From assembly GCF_900163755.1 (NCBI RefSeq), contig NZ_FUKI01000002.1, forward strand, positions 21,258 to 85,257: a stretch of DNA of 64,000 bases, read 5' to 3'. How positions within the stretch are numbered: position 1 is the stretch's first letter; each line of letters starts with the position of its first letter. Under the pieces are notes generated by a model. It saw only the letters and a list, made by a program, of their open reading frames with translations, searched no databases and was not told the origin of the DNA. This document shows positions 7,214 through 15,324 of this stretch, piece after piece. The DNA comes from Crenothrix polyspora (GTDB lineage Bacteria > Pseudomonadota > Gammaproteobacteria > Methylococcales > Methylomonadaceae). The translations under genes were made by a program, and so were the position numbers.

Positions 7214-8662
7214 ATGTCAGCCAGTACGCAAGAAATTAATAATTTGATTAATCAGGGTTACAAACAGGGTTTTGTGACTGAACTGGAAACTGATACTTTT
7301 CCCGTGGGCTTAGATGAAGCGGTGATTCATAAGCTGTCCAAAGTTAAGAATGAGCCGGAGTTTATGCTGGAATATCGGTTAAAAGCGTTTCGACACTGGC
7401 AAACCATGACCCCGCCCAAGTGGCAGTTCCTCAAGATTGAGCCGATTGATTATCAGGCGATCAGCTATTATTCCGCCCCCAAACGCAAAGAAGATGGCCC
7501 GAAAAGTCTGGATGAAATCGACCCGCAAGTGTTGGAAGCGTACAAAAAACTCGGAATTCCTTTAGATGAACAGGAGCGTTTGGCGGGTGTGGCGGTGGAT
7601 GCGGTGTTTGATAGCGTATCGGTAGCGACAACGTTTAAGGGCAAGCTGAAAGATGCCGGGGTTATTTTCTGCCCGATTTCAGAAGCCTTGCGCGACCATC
7701 CCGATTTAATTAAACAATATTTGGGTTCCGTTGTACCGCATACTGATAATTACTTTGCCGCCTTGAATGCGGCGGTGTTTACCGATGGTTCGTTTGTGTA
7801 TATTCCCAAAGGGGTGCGTTGTCCGATGGAATTGTCGACGTACTTTAGAATTAATGCCGCCAATACCGGACAGTTTGAACGTACCTTGATTATTGCCGAT
7901 GAAGGCAGCCATGTGTCATATCTTGAAGGTTGTACCGCGCCAATGCGTGATGAAAACCAGCTGCATGCGGCAGTGGTGGAATTGATCGCCTTGAAAGATG
8001 CCACGATTAAATATTCCACCGTGCAAAATTGGTATCCGGGCGACAAGAACGGTTTAGGCGGAATTTACAATTTTGTCACCAAACGTGCCGATTGCCGTGG
8101 CGATAATTCCAAGGTATCGTGGACGCAGGTGGAAACCGGTTCGGCGATTACCTGGAAATACCCTAGCTGTATTTTGACCGGCGATAATGCCATCGGTGAA
8201 TTTTATTCGGTGGCGCTGACCAATAATTATCAGCAAGCCGATACCGGCACCAAGATGATTCACATCGGTAAAAATACCCGCAGCACCATCATATCAAAAG
8301 GGATTTCAGCGGGTAAGGCACAAAACACCTATCGTGGTTTGGTTAAGGTATTAAAAAGTGCGGAAAATGCCCGTAACTATACCCAGTGTGATTCCCTGTT
8401 GGTGGGCGATAAATGCGGGGCACATACGTTTCCGTATATTGAAGTCAAACAGCCATCGGCACAGGTTGAGCATGAGGCGACCACGTCTAAAATCAGTGAA
8501 GACCAGTTGTTCTTTTGTCAGCAAAGAGGGCTTTCCGCAGAAGATGCGGTGTCGATGATTGTGAATGGTTTCTGTAAGGAAGTGTTTAAGGAATTGCCGA
8601 TGGAGTTTGCTGTGGAAGCACAGGCGTTGTTGGGGTTGAGTTTGGAAGGGTCGGTGGGGTGA
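7214..8662 (+). CDS. sufB: Fe-S cluster scaffold subunit SufB
   Basis: A 482-residue protein, the normal length for SufB, the scaffold of the SufBC2D complex on which clusters are built. Conserved segments include [20 protein letters not shown], [42 protein letters not shown] and [10 protein letters not shown]. The C-terminal [21 protein letters not shown] contains the conserved Glu and sulfur-accepting Cys region. It is the first gene of the suf series and is separated from sufC by about 1.7 kb of inserted small genes. Confidence 0.96.
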   Translation: MSASTQEINNLINQGYKQGFVTELETDTFPVGLDEAVIHKLSKVKNEPEFMLEYRLKAFRHWQTMTPPKWQFLKIEPIDYQAISYYSAPKRKEDGPKSLDEIDPQVLEAYKKLGIPLDEQERLAGVAVDAVFDSVSVATTFKGKLKDAGVIFCPISEALRDHPDLIKQYLGSVVPHTDNYFAALNAAVFTDGSFVYIPKGVRCPMELSTYFRINAANTGQFERTLIIADEGSHVSYLEGCTAPMRDENQLHAAVVELIALKDATIKYSTVQNWYPGDKNGLGGIYNFVTKRADCRGDNSKVSWTQVETGSAITWKYPSCILTGDNAIGEFYSVALTNNYQQADTGTKMIHIGKNTRSTIISKGISAGKAQNTYRGLVKVLKSAENARNYTQCDSLLVGDKCGAHTFPYIEVKQPSAQVEHEATTSKISEDQLFFCQQRGLSAEDAVSMIVNGFCKEVFKELPMEFAVEAQALLGLSLEGSVG

Positions 8663-8667
8663 CAACT

Positions 8668-8892
8668 ATGCACTATAAACAACTCACAGCAATTATTCAT
8701 AAAGAAGACGATGCTTTTGTTTCATTTTGTCCAGAATTAGATATTGCCAGTCAAGGTTCGGATATTGAAGAAGCTAAAAGTAATTTAAAAGAGGCGGTGG
8801 AACTTTTCTTTGAATGCGCTTCAGAAGAAGAGGTAAAGCAGCGATATTTCGGCGAAACGTATATTTCCTCGATGGAGGTTGCTTTTGGGTAA
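8668..8892 (+). CDS. hicB: HicB-family antitoxin
   Basis: A 74-residue single-domain HicB protein: a partial RNase H-like fold with a strand (YKQLTAIIHKEDDAFVSFCPELD) and ASQGSDIEEAKSNLKEAVELF. HicB neutralises the HicA mRNA interferase. It begins five bases after the sufB stop; the ATG at 8668 is preferred over a GTG overlapping that stop. The 3' end overlaps hicA by eight bases. The antitoxin-first order is the less common arrangement for HicAB and recurs in the 14316 pair. Confidence 0.82.
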   Translation: MHYKQLTAIIHKEDDAFVSFCPELDIASQGSDIEEAKSNLKEAVELFFECASEEEVKQRYFGETYISSMEVAFG

Positions 8893-9106
8893 ACTGCGGG
8901 TTTTATCGGGTAAAGAAGTTTGCTTGATTTTAATGGCGCATGGTTTTGAGCAAGTACGGCAAAAAGGCAGTCATATTGTCATGCAAAAACAGGTTGATTC
9001 GATAACGATTACCGTTCCTGTTCCGCAGCATAAAGAAATTAAAGCAGGTACGCTGGCCTCAATCATTAGGCAAGCCCAGTTGTCTCGATCAGTTTTTGAG
9101 AATTAA
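8885..9106 (+). CDS. hicA: HicA-family toxin (mRNA interferase)
   Basis: A 73-residue double-stranded RNA-binding-like protein. The HicA pattern is clear: KLRVLSGKEVC, then a Gly-Phe turn, RQKGSHIVMQK with the catalytic His in GSH, and a second motif VPQHKEIKAGTLASIIRQA. HicA cleaves mRNA and tmRNA. The likely start is the TTG at 8885 (giving MGKLRVLSG) or another TTG at 8879; no ATG is in position. It overlaps hicB. The gene looks intact. Confidence 0.85.
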   Translation: MGKLRVLSGKEVCLILMAHGFEQVRQKGSHIVMQKQVDSITITVPVPQHKEIKAGTLASIIRQAQLSRSVFEN

Positions 9107-9119
9107 GTGTATTTGAAGT

Positions 9120-9362
9120 ATGGAAATGGCTAAATATGAAATGATTATTTACTGGAGCGAAGAAGATCACATGTATATCGCTGAAGTACCCGAATTAGCC
9201 GGTTGTATGGCAGATGGAAACAGCTATCAAGATGCAGTAAATAATGTTGAACAAGTTATTGATGAATGGATAGAAACGGCTAAGGAAGTTGGGCGGAGTA
9301 TTCCAATATCTAAAGTTAAGTGGAAGATAAATAATGGCGGAAACAACAGAAAAACTTGGTGA
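9120..9362 (+). CDS. Second HicB-like antitoxin, no adjacent HicA
   Basis: An 80-residue HicB-type protein (YEMIIYWSEEDHMYIAEVPELAGCMADG, then YQDAVNNVEQVIDEWIETA). It is of the type normally paired with HicA, but the next gene downstream is a 216-residue protein of a different kind whose start lies 29 bases inside this frame. That overlap implies translational coupling. It starts 13 bases after the first hicA stop. It may be an orphan antitoxin, or it may have been re-paired with the downstream protein. Confidence 0.75.
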   Translation: MEMAKYEMIIYWSEEDHMYIAEVPELAGCMADGNSYQDAVNNVEQVIDEWIETAKEVGRSIPISKVKWKINNGGNNRKTW

Positions 9363-9984
9363 TTGGGCGAGTGGGTTGATTAGCAGCTTTATTCCCCCTG
9401 TTAATTATTTAACTACAGTGTTATTTGAACGAGTTTTACCTGCATTTGCCAATCTTGAAACAGAAGCTGATGAGTTGGTCAATGACAATTATACATGGGA
9501 TGAAAGTGTTACTTGGTACGTAAGTACTTTTGCTGTTCGCCAAGTAGAAATCAATCTGCATGCTGTTGCATTACGTCATTTATTTGAGCAATATTTATCT
9601 GTTTTGATTGCAAGATGGCTCCGTGAAAGAAGGCATATAGCTGATTACAGTAAGGATAAAGCTATCCTCAAAAGTGAAGGTGGAATAGATTTTGAGAGCT
9701 TTCTTTCTTGGGGAAAACTCGAAGAACTTAGGTATGTTTGTAATGCGATAAAACATGCAGAAGGTTCGGGAGTCAAAAATCTCTATGAGATTCGACCTGA
9801 TTTGTTCAAGCACCCGCAAATTGAGTCATCAATACATGAAACACTTGATAAAGCTTTTGGGAGATCACTAGTAGAAAATCCAATGGCAGGAGATGGTATT
9901 TATCTACAAGAAGAAGATATTAGAAATTATGCCTCTGCTATCGAGAGTTTTTGGAATGAATTCATAGAAAAATTAAAAAATTAA
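9334..9984 (+). CDS. Unrecognised 216-aa protein coupled to a HicB-like antitoxin
   Basis: I do not recognise a named family. The protein is all-helical in appearance, soluble apart from a mildly hydrophobic stretch near residues 13-32, and ends in a helix typical of cytosolic proteins. Residues 131-142 read ELRYVCNAIKHA, an R-x3-N-x2-K-H pattern that resembles the active-site helix of HEPN-type proteins, many of which are RNases in defence or TA systems. The match is by eye and spacing differs from the classic R-x4-6-H. It overlaps the HicB-like gene by 29 bases and sits in a run of TA genes inserted between sufB and sufC, so a toxin role is plausible but unproven. Confidence 0.5.
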   Translation: MAETTEKLGDWASGLISSFIPPVNYLTTVLFERVLPAFANLETEADELVNDNYTWDESVTWYVSTFAVRQVEINLHAVALRHLFEQYLSVLIARWLRERRHIADYSKDKAILKSEGGIDFESFLSWGKLEELRYVCNAIKHAEGSGVKNLYEIRPDLFKHPQIESSIHETLDKAFGRSLVENPMAGDGIYLQEEDIRNYASAIESFWNEFIEKLKN

Positions 9985-10007
9985 CGAAAAGATCATTAGT
10001 ATCGTAG

Positions 10008-10033
10008 GTTAGGCTGACGCAAGGAAGCCCAAC
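10008..10033. repeat. Short imperfect palindrome
   Basis: GTTAGGCT at 10008-10015 pairs, with one A-C mismatch, with AGCCCAAC at 10026-10033 across a 10-base loop. It lies just upstream of the DUF2281 gene and resembles dispersed intergenic palindromes, but no second copy was seen in this window. Confidence 0.35.
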
Positions 10034-10052
10034 GAATTAAGAGGAAATGTTA

Positions 10053-10301
10053 ATGAATCCGCAACTTGTCAATGAAATAACCCAATTACCGCCAGAAGCC
10101 CAACAAGAAATAGCCGATTTTGCGGCATTCCTAACGGCTCGTTATAAAGCCGCGAATCAGCCATTACCACCTATAACAACGGGCGATAAAACGGTTGATC
10201 CGAATGAGTTGTTCGGCCTTTGGAAAGGCGAACCAAGAACTTTAGAAAATATTAGAAAAGCGGCTTGGCAGCGTTCTGAATCAGATAATTATCTTATGTG
10301 A
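10053..10301 (+). CDS. DUF2281-type small protein, likely antitoxin of a lost PIN toxin
   Basis: An 82-residue protein with the N-terminal pattern ELVNEITQLPPEAQQEIADFAAFLTARYK, typical of small DUF2281/VapB-like antitoxins in which a helix (P-E-x2-Q-x-E-x2-D-F) is followed by a toxin-binding tail (NELFGLWKGEPRTLENIRKAAWQR). The ATG at 10053 was chosen because GAGG lies eight bases upstream; an in-frame ATG at 10047 is possible. The toxin expected next is reduced to a short remnant. The gene sits between sufB and sufC. Confidence 0.6.
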   Translation: MNPQLVNEITQLPPEAQQEIADFAAFLTARYKAANQPLPPITTGDKTVDPNELFGLWKGEPRTLENIRKAAWQRSESDNYLM

Positions 10302-10332
10302 TACCACAGTTTTTAAGTATGCCAAATATTAA
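10288..10332 (+). pseudogene. Possible PIN (VapC) toxin remnant
   Basis: In the -1 frame relative to the DUF2281 stop, the bases encode IILCDTTVFKYAKY and then a stop. LCDTT(V) is the first strand and active-site Asp of PIN-domain toxins. Only about 15 codons survive and no start is present, so this is a short and uncertain match, supported mainly by its position after a DUF2281 antitoxin. Confidence 0.3.
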
Positions 10333-10374
10333 TATTTAAACCGTTTAAGCGATTACAAAACAATTGGAACATTC

Positions 10375-11127
10375 ATGCTCAGTATTAAAGATTTAACCGT
10401 CAACGTTGGCGATAAACAAATTCTTAAAGGTATTAACCTTGAGATTAAGGCTGGCGAAATCCACGCCATCATGGGACCTAATGGTTCCGGTAAAAGCACG
10501 TTGTCGCACGTCTTGTCTGGCAAAGCCGGTTATGAAGTGACCGGCGGTTCGGTGATGTATCAAGGCAAAGATTTACTGGATATGGCACCCGAAATTCGCG
10601 CCCGTGAAGGTGTATTTTTGGCCTTTCAATACCCGGTGGAAATTCCCGGTGTCAGCAATATTTATTTATTGAAAGCCGCGCTGAATGCTATCCGCAAGCA
10701 TCACGGTTTGTCAGAAGTGGATGCGATGGATTTTCTAACTTTGGTTAAACACAAGGTTAAGTTGCTGGAGATGGATGAGAAATTCCTGTACCGCGCCGTT
10801 AACGAAGGTTTTTCCGGTGGCGAAAAAAAGCGCAACGAAATTCTACAAATGGCTATTTTAGAACCGAAGCTGTGCATCCTCGATGAAACTGATTCCGGCC
10901 TCGATATTGATGCCTTAAAAGTGGTTGCCGAAGGCGTTAACTCGCTGCGCTCTGAAAACCGTGGTTTCTTGATGATTACCCATTATCAACGCCTGCTTGA
11001 TTACATCAAACCGGATTATGTGCATGTGCTAGCAAACGGCAAGATTGTGAAATCCGGTGGTGCTGAATTGGCCTTGGAGCTGGAAGAGAAAGGTTACGGT
11101 TGGCTGGAAGGTCAGGTGGCAGCTTAA
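10375..11127 (+). CDS. sufC: Fe-S assembly ATPase SufC
   Basis: A 250-residue ABC-type ATPase. Walker A is GPNGSGKST, the signature is FSGGEKKRNEILQM, and Walker B is CILDETDSGLD, all diagnostic for SufC. It powers conformational change of the SufB-SufD scaffold in the cytosol. It ends with a TAATG overlap with sufD, showing tight coupling, while its upstream neighbour in the ancestral operon (sufB) is now 1.7 kb away. Confidence 0.96.
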   Translation: MLSIKDLTVNVGDKQILKGINLEIKAGEIHAIMGPNGSGKSTLSHVLSGKAGYEVTGGSVMYQGKDLLDMAPEIRAREGVFLAFQYPVEIPGVSNIYLLKAALNAIRKHHGLSEVDAMDFLTLVKHKVKLLEMDEKFLYRAVNEGFSGGEKKRNEILQMAILEPKLCILDETDSGLDIDALKVVAEGVNSLRSENRGFLMITHYQRLLDYIKPDYVHVLANGKIVKSGGAELALELEEKGYGWLEGQVAA

Positions 11128-12449
11128 TGAATACAGCAATTACCAGCCGTTATGTGGCCGAATATGATGCGTTAGCGCCAACCTTGCCAGGACAATCTTT
11201 GCTGTGGTTACAGCAGTTAAGACGCAATGCATTAGCTAAATTTTCTGCGAATGGCTTCCCCTCTCCACGCGAAGAAGAGTGGCGCTATACCAATGTGTCG
11301 GCTATCGAAAAAAAATTATTTACGCCTTCGTTAAACCAATTATCTAATCAAGTTGATGCTAATTGGCTAAAAACACAGCAACTCGCAGATGCGTGGTCTG
11401 TGGTATTGATTAATGGTTATTTTTCTATTGAGTATTCTCAGTTAGAGGGTTTACCCGAAAGCATTGTTATCATGAGTATAGCGGATGCGTTGGTTAAGAA
11501 ATCTCCACTTGTGGAAAGCTATGCAGGGCAAGCAGTCAATCATCAAGAACATGGTTTTGTGGCTTTTAATACGGCGTATTTTACCGATGGCGTATTGGTG
11601 CATGTACCCGCTAAGCAGGTTCTAACCAAGCCGATACAACTGTTGCATATCGTAACTCAAGCCGATGCGATGGCCACAACACGCACTGTCATTCTGGTTG
11701 ATGAGCTGGCCGAAGCGCAAGTGATAGAGACGTTTGTAGGATTAGATAATTCTTATCTGACAGATGCAGTCACTGAAGTGTTTGTAGGTAAAGCGGCGTA
11801 TTTAACACTGACTAAAATGCAGATTGAATCGGAAAAGGCCTACCATTTTGGCGGTACTTATGTGAGACAGGCGAAAGATGCACGCTTTACTCATCATAAT
11901 TTTGCCTTTGGCGGCTTGTTGGCACGTTGTGATATTCACACCGATTTGGATCAAGCCTCTGAGTGTGAATTGAACGGTTTGTATCTGGGTGTAAAACGCC
12001 AGCATATCGATAACCATACCCGTATCAATCACCTAAAACCTCATGCGATTAGTCGAGAAATGTATAAAGGCGTGCTGGATGATCGGGCGAAAGGTGTGTT
12101 TCAGGGTCGGGTGATTGTGGCGGAAGATGCGCAAAAAACCGATTCGCAAATGAATAACCGCAACCTGTTATTGTCCGATGATGCTGAGGCCGACACCAAG
12201 CCGCAATTGGAAATTTATGCCGATGATGTCAAATGCGGGCACGGTGTGACGGTTGGCCAGTTGGATGAAAAGTCGATTTTCTATCTGCAATCACGTTGTG
12301 TGGATGAAGAAACCGCCCGCAATATGCTGACCTTCGCTTTTGCTAACGAGATGGTTGATAAGATCAAGATTAAAAGTCTGCACGACAAAGTGCTGGAGCA
12401 GGTGCTGGTACGGTTTCCGCAGGAAGGTGTGGAGAAAGATTGGCTATAG
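11127..12449 (+). CDS. sufD: Fe-S assembly subunit SufD
   Basis: A 440-residue SufB paralogue that completes SufBC2D and takes part in iron entry. Recognisable parts are SPREEEWRYTNVSAIEKKLF near the N-terminus, NHTRINHLKPHAISREMYKGVLDDRAKGVFQGR and ADTKPQLEIYADDVKCGHGVTVGQLDE, which includes the conserved Cys-x-His region. The ATG at 11127 overlaps the sufC stop; an upstream in-frame ATG at 11100 lies inside sufC and was rejected. The last six bases overlap the convergent Uma2 gene. Confidence 0.95.
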   Translation: MNTAITSRYVAEYDALAPTLPGQSLLWLQQLRRNALAKFSANGFPSPREEEWRYTNVSAIEKKLFTPSLNQLSNQVDANWLKTQQLADAWSVVLINGYFSIEYSQLEGLPESIVIMSIADALVKKSPLVESYAGQAVNHQEHGFVAFNTAYFTDGVLVHVPAKQVLTKPIQLLHIVTQADAMATTRTVILVDELAEAQVIETFVGLDNSYLTDAVTEVFVGKAAYLTLTKMQIESEKAYHFGGTYVRQAKDARFTHHNFAFGGLLARCDIHTDLDQASECELNGLYLGVKRQHIDNHTRINHLKPHAISREMYKGVLDDRAKGVFQGRVIVAEDAQKTDSQMNNRNLLLSDDAEADTKPQLEIYADDVKCGHGVTVGQLDEKSIFYLQSRCVDEETARNMLTFAFANEMVDKIKIKSLHDKVLEQVLVRFPQEGVEKDWL

Positions 12450-13004
12450 AATATCGGCGATTTGGATGCTGATATCTGGCAGTTGTGACAAGGTAATGCT
12501 GTCGCCGCTGTAGAGCGTGGTTTTTTCGGCATACACTTCGCCGTGTGGCTTGCGGTAAACTTCCAAACAACTATTGTTTAGGTTTAATAGCCAGTATTCG
12601 GGGACATTATGCAATGCGTACAAGCGCAGCTTGTGGGTTTGGTCAAATTTGAACGAGCTGTCTGCAACTTCGATTAATAACAGGACATCATTGGCAATCG
12701 GATGACGTGAAGAATAATCATCTTCATTGGGTTTTAATATCATGAAATCGGGTTCAGGTTCAGATAAGTCACCTAACTGGAGTGGATCTTGAACACAGGT
12801 AATTAGGTTCTCAGGTACTAGCCTTGTAAACAGTTTATTGATGCGTTTTAAGTGGCCTGCGTGATTAAAGCCTATCGGTGCCATTTCTAAAATTTCTCCA
12901 TCAATAAGTTCAATGTGGCTATTGGGAGGGAAAATATTAGCTTCGCCCATTCTTTGCCATTCATCAAGGTTGGTTAGGTGTTTGGTAGGATTAACAGTGG
13001 CCAT
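12444..13004 (-). CDS. Uma2-family (DUF820) putative nuclease
   Basis: A 186-residue protein of the Uma2 family, with a PD-(D/E)XK-type fold. Visible pieces are YELIDGEI-like (HIELIDGEILEMAPIG), SEPEPDFMIL, LLIEVADSSFKFD and a C-terminal strand ending in YRKPHGEVYAEK. Their biological role is not established; many are multicopy in genomes rich in mobile DNA. It is transcribed against the suf genes and overlaps the sufD 3' end by six bases. It separates sufD from sufS by about 640 bases and must force sufS onto its own promoter or read-through. Confidence 0.8.
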   Translation of the reverse strand: MATVNPTKHLTNLDEWQRMGEANIFPPNSHIELIDGEILEMAPIGFNHAGHLKRINKLFTRLVPENLITCVQDPLQLGDLSEPEPDFMILKPNEDDYSSRHPIANDVLLLIEVADSSFKFDQTHKLRLYALHNVPEYWLLNLNNSCLEVYRKPHGEVYAEKTTLYSGDSITLSQLPDISIQIADIL

Positions 13005-13092
13005 AAGTGCAAGTAAATCTAAATTGAATTACCCGTAAATATAATGCGTTGCTCACCAATAAGCAACCCATCAAAAACAGAATACACAAACT

Positions 13093-14316
13093 ATGACAAC
13101 ATTTCCTGTAGCAAAAATTCGTGTCGATTTTCCTATATTGGCGGAAAAAATCCGTGGTAAAGATCTGGTGTATCTTGACAATGCCGCCAGTTGCCAAAAA
13201 CCCAATGCGGTTATCGATGCCATCAGCAACGTGTACCGGCACGAGTATGCCAATATCCATCGTGGTGTGCATACCTTGAGTGTGCGGGCTACCGACAAGT
13301 TTGAGGCGGCACGGGAAAAGGTGCAGCGCTTCATTAACGCGGCCAGCAGCAAAGAAATTATTTTTGTGCGCGGTGCGACCGAAGCCGTCAACCTGATTGC
13401 CCAAACTTATGGCAGAGCCAATATTAAAGCCGGAGATGAGATTGTCATTACCGCAATGGAACACCATTCCAATATTGTGCCCTGGCAAATGTTGTGCGAG
13501 CAGACCGGCGCGGTATTGAAAGTTGCGCCGATGAACACACAAGGCGAGTTAATCTATGATGCCTTCGAAGCGCTGTTGAATGACAAAACCAAGCTGGTGG
13601 CTGTCGTTCACATGTCCAATGCCCTGGGCACGATTAATCCGGTTAAAAAGATGATTGATGCCGCCCACGCCAAAGGCATTCCGGTGATGCTGGATGGCGC
13701 ACAGGCGATTCCGCACATGGCTGTGGATGTGCAGGCATTGGATTGCGATTTTTATGTGTTCTCCGGCCATAAGTTGTACGGGCCGTCTGGCATCGGTGTC
13801 CTATACGGCAAGCAGGCGCTGCTGGAGGCTATGCCGCCGTATCAGGGTGGTGGTGATATGATTAAAACCGTCACCTTTGAAAAAAGCCAGTATGCCGGAT
13901 TGCCGCATAAGTTTGAAGCCGGTACGCCCAGTATTGCCGATGTGATCGGCTTGGGTGCGGCTATCGATTATTTGCATGATATTGGAATGGAGGCGATTGC
14001 TGCCTATGAAGCCGAGTTGCTGGATTACGCGACTGAAAAGGCCAGTCAGATTAAAGGTTTGAGAATTATTGGTGAAGCGGCAGAAAAAGGTGCAATCCTG
14101 TCTTTTGTGCTGGACAGGATTCATCCGCATGATATAGGTACAATGCTGGACAGTTTGGGGATTGCTATCAGGGCAGGGCATCATTGTGCCATGCCGGTAA
14201 TGGATTTTTATGGCGTACCGGCTACGGCCAGGGCTTCATTTGCCATGTATAATACTAAAGAAGAGATTGATGTGTTGATGGCGGGTATTACCAATTTGAT
14301 TGAGGTATTTGGCTGA
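13093..14316 (+). CDS. sufS: Cysteine desulfurase SufS
   Basis: A 407-residue group II cysteine desulfurase. Typical features are VYLDNAASCQKP, HRGVHTLSVRATDKFE, FVRGATEAVNLIAQTYG, ITAMEHHSNIVPWQ, the PLP lysine in FSGHKLYGPSGIGVLYG, and the sulfur-accepting Cys in the RAGHHCAMPVMDFYGV loop. It supplies sulfur to SufU/SufBCD. It ends at the start of a hicB gene with a one-base overlap (TGATG), so the TA pair has been joined to its 3' end. Confidence 0.95.
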   Translation: MTTFPVAKIRVDFPILAEKIRGKDLVYLDNAASCQKPNAVIDAISNVYRHEYANIHRGVHTLSVRATDKFEAAREKVQRFINAASSKEIIFVRGATEAVNLIAQTYGRANIKAGDEIVITAMEHHSNIVPWQMLCEQTGAVLKVAPMNTQGELIYDAFEALLNDKTKLVAVVHMSNALGTINPVKKMIDAAHAKGIPVMLDGAQAIPHMAVDVQALDCDFYVFSGHKLYGPSGIGVLYGKQALLEAMPPYQGGGDMIKTVTFEKSQYAGLPHKFEAGTPSIADVIGLGAAIDYLHDIGMEAIAAYEAELLDYATEKASQIKGLRIIGEAAEKGAILSFVLDRIHPHDIGTMLDSLGIAIRAGHHCAMPVMDFYGVPATARASFAMYNTKEEIDVLMAGITNLIEVFG

Positions 14317-14546
14317 TGATTTACACGATTAAAGCTTATATACACAACGGGGAAGAATCTGGGTATGTCGCGGAATGTGTTGAACTGCCTATTGTGACGC
14401 AAGGACAGACTTTAGACGAAGTGACGTTCAACTTACGAGAAGCAATCAGCCTGCATTTGGAAGGTGAAGATTTAGCGGCTTTGGGTTTCGCACCGAATCC
14501 GCCTATTGTCGTAAATTACGAAATGGCTGCCGTGTGCCAAAGTTAA
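14316..14546 (+). CDS. hicB: HicB-family antitoxin (third HicB-like)
   Basis: A 76-residue HicB protein: IYTIKAYIHNGEESGYVAECVELPIVTQGQTLDEVTFNLREAISLHLEGE. The ATG overlaps the last base of the sufS stop, so it can only be translated as a coupled downstream cistron of the suf transcript. The end overlaps the next gene by 13 bases. It is clearly different in sequence from the two HicB-like proteins near 8700-9360, so this is an independent acquisition and not a local duplication. Confidence 0.82.
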   Translation: MIYTIKAYIHNGEESGYVAECVELPIVTQGQTLDEVTFNLREAISLHLEGEDLAALGFAPNPPIVVNYEMAAVCQS

Positions 14547-14776
14547 GGCGTTTATCTGCTAAGGAAGTTTTAGCGATTTTTGCTGGATTCGGTTTCGCTA
14601 TTGTTTCTCAGCGGGGTAGTCATATAAAGTTAATGCGTATGGTGCATGACCAAAAGCAAATATTGACCGTACCTAATCATGCAGAATTGGATAGCGGCAC
14701 TTGCAAAGCGATTATGCGCCAAGCCAGTCGCTATATCAGTTCACATGAACTGTATTCCCATTTCTATTCTGAATAA
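14534..14776 (+). CDS. hicA: HicA-family toxin
   Basis: An 80-residue HicA protein: KLRRLSAKEVLAIFAGFGF, SQRGSHIKLM with the catalytic His, LTVPNHAELDSGTCKAIMRQA. The start is GTG at 14534 inside hicB. The C-terminal extension (SRYISSHELYSHFYSE) is a little longer than usual. It is the second complete HicBA pair in the suf cluster. The gene looks intact, so mRNA interferase activity is expected from family. Confidence 0.85.
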   Translation: MPKLRRLSAKEVLAIFAGFGFAIVSQRGSHIKLMRMVHDQKQILTVPNHAELDSGTCKAIMRQASRYISSHELYSHFYSE

Positions 14777-14796
14777 AAATAGACAGAGAATAACCT

Positions 14797-14835
14797 TGTT
14801 TGAAGGTCTACGCGACCTCTATCAAGAAGTCTTTT
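14797..14835 (+). pseudogene. Duplicated 5' end of sufU left upstream of a TA cassette
   Basis: These bases encode (L/M)FEGLRDLYQEVFLFLY and stop, and align with the first codons of the real sufU at 15710 (MFEDLRDLYQEVIFD) with about four mismatches over 36 bases. The initiator is TTG here. The copy lies directly after hicA and about 50 bases before the antitoxin gene at 14882, which together with the toxin genes separates it from intact sufU. It therefore looks like a duplication scar: the ancestral sufU start was displaced or duplicated when the 14882-15709 cassette entered. Confidence 0.75.
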
Positions 14836-14881
14836 TATTTTTGTATTAGCGTCTAGTATATCGACATTAACAGGATTATTC

Positions 14882-15079
14882 ATGCCAACTGCCATAGCCA
14901 AAGTCAAAACTCTGTTAGATCGTCTACCGGAAAACAGCCATTTGGAAGATATTCAATATCATTTGTATGTGATGGAAAAAATTCAGCGTGGTTTGCAACG
15001 GGCAAAAGAGGAAGGCACAGTTTCGCAACCTGATGTTGAGCAAAAGTTTGGTAATTTTTTGATAAAGGTATTTGTCTGA
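14882..15079 (+). CDS. Small YHLYV-type putative antitoxin
   Basis: A 65-residue protein with the pattern LLDRLPENSHLEDIQYHLYVMEKIQRGLQRAKEEGTVSQ, found in small antitoxin-like proteins usually next to RelE-type toxins. Here no RelE follows; instead the next gene is a VapB-like protein. The last residues (FGNFLIKVFV) depart from the usual short charged end, and the stop overlaps the next ATG (TGATG), which suggests that two TA units were fused or that the partner was lost. Confidence 0.55.
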   Translation: MPTAIAKVKTLLDRLPENSHLEDIQYHLYVMEKIQRGLQRAKEEGTVSQPDVEQKFGNFLIKVFV

Positions 15080-15324
15080 TGTATCACACAGAAATAGATT
15101 TACCCGATGAATTATTCAGTAAGATAGATGCAAATTTAAAAGCGACAGGTGCAACGTTTAAGCAGTTTGTACAGCAAGCTTTGGGGCATGAGCTGCAAAG
15201 AAAGCAGGGCAGCGATCTGAAGGCTTTTTTTTCAGAGTTGCAACCTTTGGAAAGTTTCACCTCTATTGATGCGCTGGCGTATGTTGATGAGTTACGTTCA
15301 AAAAGTCGTATTATTGACCAATGA
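15079..15324 (+). CDS. VapB-like antitoxin
   Basis: An 81-residue protein whose N-terminal YHTEIDLPDELFSKIDANLKATGATFKQFVQQALGHELQ resembles a ribbon-helix-helix DNA-binding module, followed by a toxin-binding tail ending DELRSKSRIIDQ. It overlaps the PIN toxin gene by four bases (ATGA), the normal arrangement of vapBC. Function is inferred from the partner. Confidence 0.7.
   Translation: MYHTEIDLPDELFSKIDANLKATGATFKQFVQQALGHELQRKQGSDLKAFFSELQPLESFTSIDALAYVDELRSKSRIIDQ

Noticed and set aside
12991..13542. 183-codon minus frame across the sufS start
   Set aside because: Antisense to the conserved sufS N-terminus; composition rich in His/Ile as in shadows.
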